Shown piece after piece: positions 8,262 through 18,217 of a stretch of 64,000 nucleotides of DNA. This stretch comes from Actinomycetospora cinnamomea (lineage in GTDB: Bacteria; Actinomycetota; Actinomycetes; Mycobacteriales; Pseudonocardiaceae), in NCBI RefSeq assembly GCF_003096675.1, contig NZ_QEKW01000005.1:284752-348751 (forward strand), given 5' to 3'. The translations under genes and the position numbers were made by a program. The stretch's first letter is position 1, and each line of letters begins with the position of its first letter. Under the pieces are notes generated by a model. The model saw nothing but the letters and a program-made list of their open reading frames with translations, did no database searches and was not told the DNA's origin.

Positions 8262-9739
8262 GCGCGCCCACCCACGAGACCCAGCAGGATGACTGGGCGC
8301 CGCCGATCAAGGACAAGCGGCCGCCGCTGAGCCCCCTGCGCCGCCGCCTGATGGGCCTTGGGCTCGTCATCCTCATGCTGTTCGTCGTCGCCTTCTGCCT
8401 GGCGATGTTCAACAAGGTGTTCAAGCCGACCGAGACCGTCTACCTGCGCACGGAGACGGTGGGCAACCAGCTCTCCCCGCAGGGCGACGTGAAGGTGCGC
8501 GGGGTCATCGTCGGTGAGATCACCTCGGTGGACAGCGACGGCTCCGGCGGCGTCATCGAGATGGCGATGGACCCGGACTTCCTGCCGAACATCCCGAGCA
8601 ACACCACGGCGATGCTGATCCCGAAGACGCTCTTCGGCGAGCGCTACGTGTCGCTGTCGATCCCCCCGAACGCGAGCCCGCGGCCGCTGCAGGAGGGCGA
8701 CACGGTCACGCAGGACCGCTCGGAGAACGCCACCGAAACCGAGCAGGTGCTCAACAACCTGCTCCCGGTGCTCACCGCCGTGCAGCCGCAGAAGCTCTCG
8801 GACACCCTCGGCGCGATCTCGCAGACGCTGTCGGGTCGCGGCGAGGAGCTGGGCGACACCCTCGTGCTTCTCAACCAGTACGTCGAGGGCCTCCAGCCGG
8901 CGCTGCCCGACCTGCAGGCCAACCTGCGGGCCCTGGCGCCGACCGCAGACATCTACAACCAGGCGGCCCCCGACCTGCTGCTGGCGCTGGACAACCTCGT
9001 CACCACCAGCCGCACGCTCGTCGAGCAGCGCGCTGCCTTCGAGTCGACGTTCCGGTCGGTCACCTCCGCGTCGAACGTGACGACCGAGTTCCTCGCGGCC
9101 AACCGGGACAACATCATCGAGCTCGCCGCCTCGGCGCGACCGACCCTCGAGACATTGGCGCGCTACAGCTCCGAGTTCCCCTGCCTTCTCCGGCAGCTGA
9201 CGGACCTCACGCCGAAGATCAACGATGTGTTGAACCCAGCGACCGGCATTCAGATCGACGCCGAGATCACCATCGACCGTACGAAGTACACGGGCGCAGA
9301 TCGTCCGGTGTACCGGGACGATCGGGGCCCGCGGTGCTACCAGATCGAGGGTCAGGCGCCGCAGTACCCGCCGGGCGGCCCCATTGCCGACGGCTCGACC
9401 CAGCCCGACCCCTCGCGGAGCACCCAAGACGCCTATGCCGGCGGTCAGGGCGAGGAGATCGACGAGGACTCGCAGACGGGTGATGACTCGCAGGCGGGGG
9501 CGCGCACTCCGGCCGACCCGACCGCCGACACGGGCGGCGAGACCGAGGGCCAGGCGGCGGTCGGCCGCGTCGACGGCGCCAACATCGGCCTGCCCAACAG
9601 CCCGAACTCACCCGAGGAGCGCCAGCTGGTGACCGAGGTGACGGCGATGCAGATGGGGATCTCCCCGTCGCAGGTGCCCTCCTTCGCGCCCTTCCTGAAC
9701 GCCGCGACGCTGCGTGGAGCGCCGGCGGTGATCCGATGA
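8258..9739 (+). CDS. mceA: Mce family protein MceA
   Basis: MceA is the first of six MCE-domain proteins thought to form a hexameric periplasmic tunnel for lipid import. The 493-residue product has one N-terminal membrane anchor (about 32-52), an MlaD/MCE domain (about 60-140, with GDVKVRGVIVGEI), a long helical region, and a Gln/Asp/Glu-rich tail (about 380-465) that is probably disordered. It is translationally coupled to yrbEB and to mceB by ATGA overlaps. Confidence 0.92.
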   Translation: MSAPTHETQQDDWAPPIKDKRPPLSPLRRRLMGLGLVILMLFVVAFCLAMFNKVFKPTETVYLRTETVGNQLSPQGDVKVRGVIVGEITSVDSDGSGGVIEMAMDPDFLPNIPSNTTAMLIPKTLFGERYVSLSIPPNASPRPLQEGDTVTQDRSENATETEQVLNNLLPVLTAVQPQKLSDTLGAISQTLSGRGEELGDTLVLLNQYVEGLQPALPDLQANLRALAPTADIYNQAAPDLLLALDNLVTTSRTLVEQRAAFESTFRSVTSASNVTTEFLAANRDNIIELAASARPTLETLARYSSEFPCLLRQLTDLTPKINDVLNPATGIQIDAEITIDRTKYTGADRPVYRDDRGPRCYQIEGQAPQYPPGGPIADGSTQPDPSRSTQDAYAGGQGEEIDEDSQTGDDSQAGARTPADPTADTGGETEGQAAVGRVDGANIGLPNSPNSPEERQLVTEVTAMQMGISPSQVPSFAPFLNAATLRGAPAVIR

Positions 9740-10803
9740 GGGGTCTCGCCGCACCGCTGATCAAGCTCGGCATCTTCACGGTCGTCACGGTGCTCTCGGT
9801 CGCGGTGCTGCTCACCGCGATCCAGAACAGCTACTTCGGCAGCGCCTCCGACTACAAGGCGCGCTTCACCGACGCCTCCGGCCTCATCGCGGGCAGCGAC
9901 GTCCGCATCGCCGGGGTCCGGGTCGGGCAGGTCACCGAGGTCGCGCTGGTCGACCGCCACGTCGCCGAGGTGACCTTCAAGGTCGACGAGAGCCGGCGCA
10001 TCCCCATCGGGTCGATCTTCGCGATCAAGTACCAGAACCTCGTCGGCCAGCGGTACCTCGAGATCTCCCGCGGTAACGGGCCGATGAACGCGGTCCTGGC
10101 CGCCGGGTCGACGGTCCCGGAGAGCCAGACCCGGCCCCCGCTCAACCTCACGGTGGTCTTCAACGGCTTCAAGCCGTTGTTCCAGGCGCTGAGTCCGAAC
10201 GACATCAACCAGCTGTCGTTCGAGATCATCCAGGTGCTGCAGGGCGAGGGCGGCACCGTCAACTCGTTGCTGGCCCGCACGGCCTCGCTCACGTCGACCA
10301 TCGCCGACCGTGACGCGGTGATCGGCTCTCTGATCACCAACCTGAACAGCGTGCTCGACACCGTCAACGCGCGTGACGAGCGGCTGAGCGGCCTGATCGT
10401 GTCGCTGCAGCAGCTCGTCAGCGGCCTCGCCGCGGATCGGGTCGCAATCGGCTCGACCCTGCAGCCGATCGCGGACCTGACAACCGCGACTGCCGGCCTC
10501 CTCGAGGAGGCACGCCCGCCACTGCGGGACGACATCATCCAGCTCGGGCAGCTCTCCGCCAACCTCAACGACAACCGGGGCCTCGTGGAGAACTTCCTGC
10601 GCTACACCCCACAGAAGGCGAACAACATCGGCCGCGCCGGGAGCTACGGCTCCTGGTTCAACTTCTACCTCTGCTCCGCAGGGGTCTCGATCGGCTTCGG
10701 TGGGACACCGATCTCGCAGACGCCGCTCGGTCTGCTCGGCATCCCGGATGAGTTGAGCCTGCCTCCTGAAGTGCTCGGCGGGGGTTTCCGATGCAACGCA
10801 TGA
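9736..10803 (+). CDS. mceB: Mce family protein MceB
   Basis: This MCE-domain protein of the importer tunnel has 355 residues: an N-terminal anchor (LGIFTVVTVLSVAVLL), the MCE domain (about 38-115, with GSDVRIAGVRVGQVTEV), and a helical needle region to about 290. Unlike MceA it lacks an acidic tail. ATGA overlap with mceA. Confidence 0.92.
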   Translation: MRGLAAPLIKLGIFTVVTVLSVAVLLTAIQNSYFGSASDYKARFTDASGLIAGSDVRIAGVRVGQVTEVALVDRHVAEVTFKVDESRRIPIGSIFAIKYQNLVGQRYLEISRGNGPMNAVLAAGSTVPESQTRPPLNLTVVFNGFKPLFQALSPNDINQLSFEIIQVLQGEGGTVNSLLARTASLTSTIADRDAVIGSLITNLNSVLDTVNARDERLSGLIVSLQQLVSGLAADRVAIGSTLQPIADLTTATAGLLEEARPPLRDDIIQLGQLSANLNDNRGLVENFLRYTPQKANNIGRAGSYGSWFNFYLCSAGVSIGFGGTPISQTPLGLLGIPDELSLPPEVLGGGFRCNA

Positions 10804-12191
10804 AGCCGTTCCGGAAACGGAACCCGCTCCCGATCGGCGCGGCGAGCCTCGCGATCCTCCTGCTGCTCACCGCTGCGTCCCTCAACATCAAGGACCTGCC
10901 GCTGATCGGGCAGGGCCCGACTTACACGGCGCGCTTCTCCGAGGCGGCGGGCGTCCTACCCGACGACGACGTCCGCGTCGCCGGCATCCGCGTCGGGACG
11001 GTCACCGACCTGACGCTGGAGGGTCGCGACGTCCTCATCTCGTTCAAGGCGCCGGACGCCTGGATCGGCAACCGGACCTCCGCTTCGATCGAGATCAAGA
11101 CCGTGCTGGGGCAGAAGTACATCCAGCTGGAGCCGGCCGGCGACCGCCCGCTGGACCCCGACCAGCAGATACCCCGCGAGCGCACTCGGGCGCCCTTCGA
11201 CGTCATCCAGGCGTTCTCCCAGCTGTCGACCACGGTGGAGGACCTCAACACCGATCAGCTGGCCGAGAGCCTCGGCGTGCTGTCGGAGACGCTCGACGGC
11301 GCGGCCGGCCCGGTCCGCGGCGCCCTCGACGGCCTCAGCCGACTCTCGCGCACGATCTCCTCGCGCGACCAGGAGCTGGCACGGTTGCTGGCCAACACCC
11401 GCACGACCACCCAGGTGCTCGCCGACCGCGACGCCGAGGTCGAGCGGCTCATCAACGACGGCAACCTGCTGCTCTCGGAGCTACGTGCGCGCAAGGCGGC
11501 CATCGACAACCTGCTCAACGGCACGATCGCACTCTCTGCGCAGCTGCGCGGGCTCGTCGCCGACAACGAGGCGACGCTGCGGCCGACCCTCGAGGAGCTC
11601 GACGGCGTGCTCTCGACGCTCGAGGAGAACTCGGCGAACCTCGAGAACGGGCTGCGCCTGCTCGGGCCCTTCTACCGTGTGTTCGCGAACGTGGTCGGCA
11701 ACGGCCGCTGGTTCGACGCTTACATCTGCAACCTGGATGGACCGACGTTGATCGATCCGGGTTGTGATCCGGGTACGAGGCTTGATCCAAGTGCCCTGTT
11801 CGGCGCGCTCGACCCAGCAAATCTGCGAACGCTCCTGGAGAACGCCCTGGCCCAGCTCGGGGCGCCCTCGATACCCGGGATCGATGAGCTGCCCACCGTT
11901 CTGGCGGCCCTGACCCCGGCACAGCTGACCGAGCTCCAGGGGCTCCTCGCCGGCGGGACCGAGGAGACGCCCGGCCTAACCCCCGCTCAGCTTCAGATTC
12001 TCTTCCCGAACGGGGTGCCCGACATCGGGGCGTTCCTCGGCGCGCTGGGCCCGGTCGCCGGTGGAGCGAGGGGCCTCCTTCCCGGTGCCGGTGCGCCGGC
12101 CGGCGGTGCCGCCGAAGCCCCGGCGGGTGGCGACGCAGAAGAGACCCCGACCGGCGAGACCACCGGCGACAGCGAGGAGGGAGGCGGCTGA
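10791..12191 (+). CDS. mceC: Mce family protein MceC
   Basis: MCE-domain tunnel subunit, 466 residues: basic N-terminus, membrane anchor (about 17-30), MCE domain (about 45-120, DDDVRVAGIRVGTVTDL), a long helical region, and a Gly/Ala/Pro/Glu-rich C-terminus (from about 420). The ATG at 10791 follows GGCGGGGG at a normal spacing; an ATG at 10800 would give the ATGA overlap seen elsewhere in the operon but is badly spaced from that site, so the start is uncertain by three codons. Confidence 0.9.
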   Translation: MQRMKPFRKRNPLPIGAASLAILLLLTAASLNIKDLPLIGQGPTYTARFSEAAGVLPDDDVRVAGIRVGTVTDLTLEGRDVLISFKAPDAWIGNRTSASIEIKTVLGQKYIQLEPAGDRPLDPDQQIPRERTRAPFDVIQAFSQLSTTVEDLNTDQLAESLGVLSETLDGAAGPVRGALDGLSRLSRTISSRDQELARLLANTRTTTQVLADRDAEVERLINDGNLLLSELRARKAAIDNLLNGTIALSAQLRGLVADNEATLRPTLEELDGVLSTLEENSANLENGLRLLGPFYRVFANVVGNGRWFDAYICNLDGPTLIDPGCDPGTRLDPSALFGALDPANLRTLLENALAQLGAPSIPGIDELPTVLAALTPAQLTELQGLLAGGTEETPGLTPAQLQILFPNGVPDIGAFLGALGPVAGGARGLLPGAGAPAGGAAEAPAGGDAEETPTGETTGDSEEGGG

Positions 12192-13549
12192 TGGCCGACC
12201 GCATGGTCACGTTCTTCGAGAGTGCGTCGCGCACGCTCGCGGCGGCGTTGGTGCTGGCCCTCCTCGCGACGGCAGGGCTCTGGTACGTCCTCCAGCAGGG
12301 CAGCCAGCGCACGGTCACCGCGTACTTCACGTCGACGATCGGTCTGTACGTCGCCAACGAGGTGACGATCCAGGGCATCCCCGTCGGCAAGGTCGACGAG
12401 ATCGTCCCGCAGGGCGACGTCGTGCGGGTGGTGCTCAAGGTCGACAAGAAGGCGCCGGTCCGCGCCGACGCGCAGGCCGTCATCGTTGCGCCCACCCTGG
12501 TCAGTGACCGCTACGTGCAGCTCGGCCCGACCTACGAGGGCGGGCCGCAGCTCGCCGATGGCGCGGTCATCCCGGTCGAACGCACCGGCGTGCCCGTCGA
12601 GCTCGATCGTGTCTACCAGAGCCTGGACACCATTGCCCGGGCTCTCGGGCCCAACGGCGCCAATTCCACCGGCGCGCTCAATCGGCTCTTACAGTCCTCG
12701 GCCGGAGCCCTCGGCGGCAACGGCGAGTTGCTCAAGAGCACGATCACCGAGCTGGGCGGCGCTGTGGGCACGTTGGCCGACAACCGCGACAACCTGTTCG
12801 CGACGGTCGACAACCTCGGACAGTTCACGAACATGCTCGCCCGCAACGACGGCGCCGTACGCGACCTCAACAATCAGCTGGCCGACATCGCCGCCTTCCT
12901 GGCCTCGGAGCGTGGCGACCTTTCACGAGTACTGGCAGATCTGCCGCCGGCCCTGGACGACGTAGCTCGCTTCGTGAGAGATAACCGCGACATCCTGCGC
13001 ACCGACGTCGGTCGCCTGGCCAACATCTCCGACATCCTGGCCCGCCAACGCGTCGCGCTCACCGAGATCGCAGATGTCGCCCCGTTGGCGCTGAACAACC
13101 TGACGAACTCCTACAACGCGAATTCCGGGACACTCGACGTCCGTCCGGTGCTGGCGCCAGAGCTGATCGGCGATGGGCTCGATCCTCGCGCCCTGCTCTG
13201 CAATCTGCTGGCCAACCAGCCTGGCCTGCCGACATTCCTCCAGCAGACGCCGCCTAGCGAGCTGGTGACCCAGGTCGCGCGGGCGTCCGTGGTCTGCGGT
13301 GCGATCCTCGGCGGCACCGGGCCAGAGAGCCCGCTCGGCCTTTCTCTGGCCCCTATCCAGGCGTTGCTGGGATTGCTCGGCGACCAGCCGAACCTCGACC
13401 TGGCCGAAATTGCCCCGGGCCTACCTCCGGGGGTCGGGACCGGGGGCGGTAGCGCCGATCCCACTGTCGGGACGAGTGACCAGACCGCGACCCCGACCGA
13501 GCCGGGCGCCGGCATCCTCGGCCTCGACTCCTTGGGAGGTGGGGAGTGA
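12191..13549 (+). CDS. mceD: Mce family protein MceD
   Basis: MCE-domain tunnel subunit, 452 residues, with an N-terminal anchor (AAALVLALLATAGLWYVL), the MCE domain (about 38-115, ANEVTIQGIPVGKVDEI) and a helical region with repeated Asn/Leu/Asp heptad-like segments, ending in a Gly/Pro/Thr tail. The ATG shares its A with the mceC TGA stop. Confidence 0.92.
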   Translation: MADRMVTFFESASRTLAAALVLALLATAGLWYVLQQGSQRTVTAYFTSTIGLYVANEVTIQGIPVGKVDEIVPQGDVVRVVLKVDKKAPVRADAQAVIVAPTLVSDRYVQLGPTYEGGPQLADGAVIPVERTGVPVELDRVYQSLDTIARALGPNGANSTGALNRLLQSSAGALGGNGELLKSTITELGGAVGTLADNRDNLFATVDNLGQFTNMLARNDGAVRDLNNQLADIAAFLASERGDLSRVLADLPPALDDVARFVRDNRDILRTDVGRLANISDILARQRVALTEIADVAPLALNNLTNSYNANSGTLDVRPVLAPELIGDGLDPRALLCNLLANQPGLPTFLQQTPPSELVTQVARASVVCGAILGGTGPESPLGLSLAPIQALLGLLGDQPNLDLAEIAPGLPPGVGTGGGSADPTVGTSDQTATPTEPGAGILGLDSLGGGE

Positions 13550-14742
13550 CCGCGCCGTACATGCGTTCGACGAGGGGTGTCCGAGTGGTCGCGCTGTTTG
13601 TGGTGGCCTTGATCGGACTGTCCGGCTGTGGCGTACGGTCGCTGCAGGAGCTGCCTCTGCCGGGCGGTGCCGCGCTCGGCCCCGAGCCGTACACGGTGAC
13701 CGCGCAGTTCACCAACGTCGTCGACCTCGTGCCCAACAACAGCGTGCGCGTCAACGACGTGCCGGTGGGCGTCGTGCGGGAGATCCGGCTCGCGCCCGAC
13801 GGGTGGACCGCCCAGGTCACGGTCGAGGTCAACGGCGCGGTCGTGCTGCCGGCGAACGCCACGGCCCGCCTGCGCCAGACCAGCCTCCTGGGCGAGAAGT
13901 TCGTCGAACTGCTGCCCTCGCCGACCGATCCTCCCCAGGGCCGACTGGCGACCGGTGCGGTCATCCCGGTCGACCGCACCGACGTGGGTGCGCAGGTCGA
14001 GGAGGTCCTCGGCGCGCTGTCGCTGCTGCTCAACGGTGGCGGGGTCGAGAAGATCCAGACCATTGCTCGGGAGGTCAACGCCGCCACCGAGGGCAACGAG
14101 GTGCAGCTGCGTGCTCTGCTAAACAACCTCGACACCTTCGTCGGCACCCTCGACCGGCAAAAGGCCGACATCGTGCGGGCCATCGACTCGCTCGAGCGCC
14201 TGACCCGCACGCTGGTCGACCAGCGTGCCCGGATCGCCAACGTCATCGACAACCTCGGACCGGGCCTCGACGTGCTCAATCAGCAGCGGGGCCTGCTCGT
14301 GGAGACCCTGCAGTCGCTCGAACGGCTCTCGGTGGTGGGCACTGACGTGATCCGCAACAGTCAGGCGAATACGGTGGCTGACCTGCGGGCGCTGCAGCCG
14401 ATCCTGCGGAACCTGGTCGAGGCCGGGGACGCGCTCCCCGGCTCGCTACAGATTCTCGTCACAATCCCCTTCGCTGACGAGTCGCTCGAGGTTGTCAAGG
14501 GCGACTTCGCGAACATCGACGTCACCCTGGACCTGGACCTCCAGGCCATCCTCACGAACATCCTCAACAGCCCCGCCGTCCCGGGCGTGGACGCGATCTT
14601 CGATCTCCTACAGTCGCCGGGGACCACGCCTCAGCCGGGCACCACCGCAACCGAAGGCACTGGCGCGCCGGGCGACCCGACCACCAACACCGCCGGTCTG
14701 ATCCCCCAGCTCCCCGGCCTCGGCGGAGGGACCAGCGGATGA
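13546..14742 (+). CDS. mceE: Mce family lipoprotein MceE
   Basis: This is the lipoprotein member of the Mce set (equivalent to the LprK class in M. tuberculosis mce1). The 398-residue product has a signal peptide ending in the lipobox LSGC (cysteine near residue 27), then the MCE domain (about 45-130, NSVRVNDVPVGVVREI) and helical region. The start is GTG, overlapping the mceD stop by four bases. Confidence 0.92.
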   Translation: MTAPYMRSTRGVRVVALFVVALIGLSGCGVRSLQELPLPGGAALGPEPYTVTAQFTNVVDLVPNNSVRVNDVPVGVVREIRLAPDGWTAQVTVEVNGAVVLPANATARLRQTSLLGEKFVELLPSPTDPPQGRLATGAVIPVDRTDVGAQVEEVLGALSLLLNGGGVEKIQTIAREVNAATEGNEVQLRALLNNLDTFVGTLDRQKADIVRAIDSLERLTRTLVDQRARIANVIDNLGPGLDVLNQQRGLLVETLQSLERLSVVGTDVIRNSQANTVADLRALQPILRNLVEAGDALPGSLQILVTIPFADESLEVVKGDFANIDVTLDLDLQAILTNILNSPAVPGVDAIFDLLQSPGTTPQPGTTATEGTGAPGDPTTNTAGLIPQLPGLGGGTSG

Positions 14743-16136
14743 TCGGCACGAAGATCCTGCGGTTGGTTGCGCTGTTCGCCGTCATCTCGGTGGTCGGCGT
14801 CTCGTACGTCGCCCTGCGCTATGTCGGGGCCGACTCGTTGATCGGGCTCGGCCCGTACACGGTCAAGGTGCAGCTGGCCGAGTCCGGAGGCATCTTCCCC
14901 GACGCCTCGGTGAGCTACCGCGGCGTGGAGATCGGCAAGGTCGGCGACATGCGGGTCACGCCGCAGGGGCTGGAGGTCGACCTGGAGATCGAGCAGGAGT
15001 CCCCGCAGGTGCCCGCGTCGTCGGTGGCGGTCATCGCCAACCGCTCCGCGGTCGGTGAGCAGTACGTCGACCTGCAGCCGCCCTCGAACGCCGGGCCGTA
15101 CCTTGAGGATGAGTCGATCATCCCCATCCAGCAGACGCGGACGCCGGTGCCGGTCGACCAGCTGCTCGCGGACGTCGACGCGCTCGCGACGTCGGTGCCG
15201 CTGCCCGAGCTCCGCCAGACCGTGGACGAGCTCTACCTGGCGTTCGACCGTGCCGGGCCGGACCTGCAGCGCCTGCTCGACGCGAGCAACGCTCTCATCC
15301 CCGACGCCATCCGTAACCTTCCGCAGACCCTGCAGCTGCTGCGCGACGGACGAATCGTGCTCGAGACCCAGAGCCAGCTGGGGCCACAGATCACCTCGTT
15401 GAGCCGTGACCTCCAGCTGTTCACCGCTCAGCTCAAGGCCGACGACCCGAACCTGCGCCGTCTCGTGACGGCTGCTCCTCCTGCGGCGGCGGAGATCGAG
15501 GGCCTCATTCGCGACGTCGGACCGGACCTGGGTCGCGTTCTCGAGAATACGCTCGTCGTTGCGCGCATCTTGGAGCCACGGCAGGCAGGTCTCAAACAGG
15601 TCTTGGTGACATACCCGGCCCTTTCGGCGGCGGCTCCGACCGTGGTCCCCGGCGACGGACGGGTGCACTTCGGCCTCGTGCTGAACCTCGCCGACCCACC
15701 CTATTGCCGTGACGGGTACCTGCAGGCGAACGGCAACGGTGATCCCGACACGACATGGCAGTCCGCAGCGCTTCCGGGCGGACGATACGGTCGGGACGGG
15801 CCTGGGATCGAAGATGTCATTGCTGGCCAGCGAAACGACGCTTCTGGCTACTACCCCATGAACACGAGGGTGTTCTGCAACGAGGACCTCCCTGTGAACC
15901 CACGCGGTGCCCAGTGGCACCCGAACCCCGACGGGAGCCCGACGCCAGAGCGTCGGATGCCGCCGGGCGGCGGCGACCCCCGGCTCATGGGGGGCGGTGG
16001 CGGAGGTGAGAACACCGAGTCCCAGAATGACCAGCAGGACGCCACCGCGCTGGCCTCTTTGCCTGCCGGCGGAGTCCTGGGGGGCGCGACGGAAGGTGCG
16101 CCGCCGGTGATCATTCCTGGTTTGACCAGCCCCTGA
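14739..16136 (+). CDS. mceF: Mce family protein MceF
   Basis: Last MCE-domain subunit, 465 residues: N-terminal anchor (about 7-25), MCE domain (about 38-115, DASVSYRGVEIGKVGDM), helical region, and a C-terminal segment with conserved Cys/Tyr (DPPYCRDGY) and a Gly/Pro-rich tail. ATGA overlap with mceE. With mceA to mceE it completes the six-gene set. Confidence 0.92.
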   Translation: MIGTKILRLVALFAVISVVGVSYVALRYVGADSLIGLGPYTVKVQLAESGGIFPDASVSYRGVEIGKVGDMRVTPQGLEVDLEIEQESPQVPASSVAVIANRSAVGEQYVDLQPPSNAGPYLEDESIIPIQQTRTPVPVDQLLADVDALATSVPLPELRQTVDELYLAFDRAGPDLQRLLDASNALIPDAIRNLPQTLQLLRDGRIVLETQSQLGPQITSLSRDLQLFTAQLKADDPNLRRLVTAAPPAAAEIEGLIRDVGPDLGRVLENTLVVARILEPRQAGLKQVLVTYPALSAAAPTVVPGDGRVHFGLVLNLADPPYCRDGYLQANGNGDPDTTWQSAALPGGRYGRDGPGIEDVIAGQRNDASGYYPMNTRVFCNEDLPVNPRGAQWHPNPDGSPTPERRMPPGGGDPRLMGGGGGGENTESQNDQQDATALASLPAGGVLGGATEGAPPVIIPGLTSP

Positions 16137-16155
16137 GCACCACCACCGCCGCCGG

Positions 16156-16773
16156 GTGCCCCGAAGCCCGGCGGTCGACACCGAGGAGCTGAGTGCCACG
16201 TCCGCGACGACGGCCGACGAGGCCACCGAGACCGACGAGGCCACCGACCGCACCGGTGACGCCGAGCGCCGCCGGCGCCGCACCGTCACGGTGCTCGCCG
16301 TGGTGACGGTGCTGGCCCTGGCCGCCGCCGTCGCGAGCGGCATCTACTGGTGGTCGGGTACCCAGAGCGACACGGCCGCCGCCGCCGCGACCCGCGACGA
16401 GGCCATCGACGCGGCGGAGCAGATCGTCGTCAACATCAACACGGTGCGCCCGTCCACGCTGGACGCCGACCTCGACGCCGCGCAGTCGTCGCTGACCGAG
16501 CCGATGCTCGGCGAGTACCAGAAGGTGCGGGAGCGCTTCGCCGAGAACCTGCGCACGTCGCAGGCCGAGGTCATCGCGACCCCGGTCTCCGCGGCCCTCA
16601 CCGCCTTCGACCCCGAGCGCCGGACGGCCTCGGCGATCGTGGCCATCGACGTCAACGCCCGCAGTGCGCAGGCGCCGCCCCAGGCCAAGCAGCAGCTGTT
16701 CCTCGTCGAGATGATCCGCACGCCCGACGGCTGGAAGGCCGCCAAGGCGACGCCCACGACCGGACAGCAGTAG
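16156..16773 (+). CDS. Mce-associated membrane protein
   Basis: Mce-associated membrane proteins follow mce operons and are thought to stabilise the importer. The 205-residue product has an Asp/Glu/Thr-rich cytoplasmic N-terminus, one membrane span (about 40-65, VTVLAVVTVLALAAAVASGI), and a C-terminal domain of the SnoaL-like fold typical of this family. The in-frame GTG at 16156 has only a weak ribosome-binding site; a better placed GTG at 16193 is out of frame, so the exact start is uncertain. Confidence 0.8.
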   Translation: MPRSPAVDTEELSATSATTADEATETDEATDRTGDAERRRRRTVTVLAVVTVLALAAAVASGIYWWSGTQSDTAAAAATRDEAIDAAEQIVVNINTVRPSTLDADLDAAQSSLTEPMLGEYQKVRERFAENLRTSQAEVIATPVSAALTAFDPERRTASAIVAIDVNARSAQAPPQAKQQLFLVEMIRTPDGWKAAKATPTTGQQ

Positions 16774-16805
16774 CTGCGGCCGACCCGAGAAAGGGGGGAG
16801 TGACC

Positions 16806-18104
16806 GTGCCGTCCCGCTCCCGCACCAAGCCCGGCGCGACGAACCGTCGCCCGAAGGTCGCCGGCCTGCGCCAGCACGCCCACGCGGGCGCCGCGACCCG
16901 GGGCCCGGACGTCGACCTGACCGACCACGACCTCGTCGAGGCGCCGGACACCCTCGACACCGTCGAGGCCCCCGCCGACGACCGTTCCACCTCGACGACC
17001 GGGACCCCGCAGCCCGAGGCGCCGGCCGCCGAAGACCCGGAGGCCCGCGCCACGGCCCCGGCCACCGCGCCCGACGGGCCGTCGCCCGCCGACGCCCCGG
17101 CGACGCGCGAGAGCGACGACGGGCGCACCGACGCCGTGGACGCCGCCGACACGACGGGGCTCGTGGCGACGGCGACGCCCGTGGCCCCGGCCGACCCGAC
17201 GGACGCCGTCGAGAGCGGGCCCGACACGGCCGCCCCGGCGGCCCCGGCCGCCCCGGCCGGCTCGTCGACGGCGGAGACCGAGGACGCCGCGACGCCGGCC
17301 GACACCACACCGGCCACGGATGCGGTGGTCGACGGCGAGGCCCCGGCGACCACCGCCACCACCGCGGCACCGACCCGCAAGCGCAAGCGGGGCGCCGGGA
17401 TGACGCCCCGCCCGGAGGCGGCGACCGCCCCGACCCGCGAGCGCCGGGACACCAGCGACGCGTCCGCTCCGACGCGCACCGCGAAGCCCTCCCGCACGGG
17501 CGGGCGGCGCACCGAGCCCGAGGCGGCGCCGGGCCGCCTCGACCGCGCACGGGCCGTTCTGGTGCGCTTCGGCCGCTCGCGGGCGCTGCCGGTCACGCTC
17601 GTCGTCGTCACCGTCGTGTGCCTCGTCCTGGGCGGGCTCGCGTTCTGGCAGGGCCGCGAGGCCTGGACCGAGGGACCGGTCGCCAACGAGGCCGTCGTCG
17701 ACATCAGCGGCACCGCAGAGCTCGTCGGGCAGAGCCGCGAGGCGGTCGAGAGGATCTTCTCGTACGACTTCACGCGCCTCGACGACTCGGTCGACGCGGC
17801 CCGCACGATGTCGACCAACCCGTTCACCGACCGCTACCTGCAGGTGTTCGACCAGACGATCCGCGTGCCGGCGCAGCAGCAGCAGCTGACCCAGACCGCC
17901 ACCGTCGTCAACATCGGCGTCATGAGGATGCAGGACGACCGCGCCGAGGTGATGGCGCTGGCGCAGTTCTCCGCGCAGCGCACGACCACCGGCCAGTCGA
18001 CCAACGCGCCCGGCCTGCTGCGCCTGCAGATGGAGCGCATCGACGGGCGGTGGAAGCTCGCCGAGCTGACGCCGCTGACGGCGCCGCCGCCCGCGCCGCG
18101 CTAG
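16806..18104 (+). CDS. Mce-associated membrane protein with a long disordered N-terminus
   Basis: Second Mce-associated protein, 432 residues. Residues 1 to about 255 are Ala/Pro/Thr/Asp-rich low-complexity sequence, followed by one membrane span (about 261-282, LPVTLVVVTVVCLVLGGLAF) and a C-terminal domain (VDISGTAELVGQSREAVERI onward) typical of Mce-associated proteins. The GTG at 16806 is spaced six bases from GGGGGGA; a GTG at 16800 lies directly on that site. It ends the mce transcript, before a strong terminator. Confidence 0.8.
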   Translation: MPSRSRTKPGATNRRPKVAGLRQHAHAGAATRGPDVDLTDHDLVEAPDTLDTVEAPADDRSTSTTGTPQPEAPAAEDPEARATAPATAPDGPSPADAPATRESDDGRTDAVDAADTTGLVATATPVAPADPTDAVESGPDTAAPAAPAAPAGSSTAETEDAATPADTTPATDAVVDGEAPATTATTAAPTRKRKRGAGMTPRPEAATAPTRERRDTSDASAPTRTAKPSRTGGRRTEPEAAPGRLDRARAVLVRFGRSRALPVTLVVVTVVCLVLGGLAFWQGREAWTEGPVANEAVVDISGTAELVGQSREAVERIFSYDFTRLDDSVDAARTMSTNPFTDRYLQVFDQTIRVPAQQQQLTQTATVVNIGVMRMQDDRAEVMALAQFSAQRTTTGQSTNAPGLLRLQMERIDGRWKLAELTPLTAPPPAPR

Positions 18105-18129
18105 GACCCGTCCCGAGCACCCCGCGACA

Positions 18130-18166
18130 GCGCGTCGGGCGGGCCCCCGCGGCCCGCCCGGCGCGC
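18130..18166 (+). terminator. Terminator of the mce operon
   Basis: A 16-bp GC stem with one wobble pair (18130-18145/18151-18166) and a five-base loop starts 26 bases after the last mce-associated gene. It isolates the mce transcript from rpoB. Confidence 0.7.
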
Positions 18167-18217
18167 TGACCTGCGTCGGACCGCGTCCACGCTCGTACGA
18201 CACCGGGCGCGTCCCAC

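Noticed and set aside
15851..16114. Minus-strand frame opposite the mceF end
   Set aside because: Pro/Ser-rich antisense shadow of the mceF tail without a binding site.
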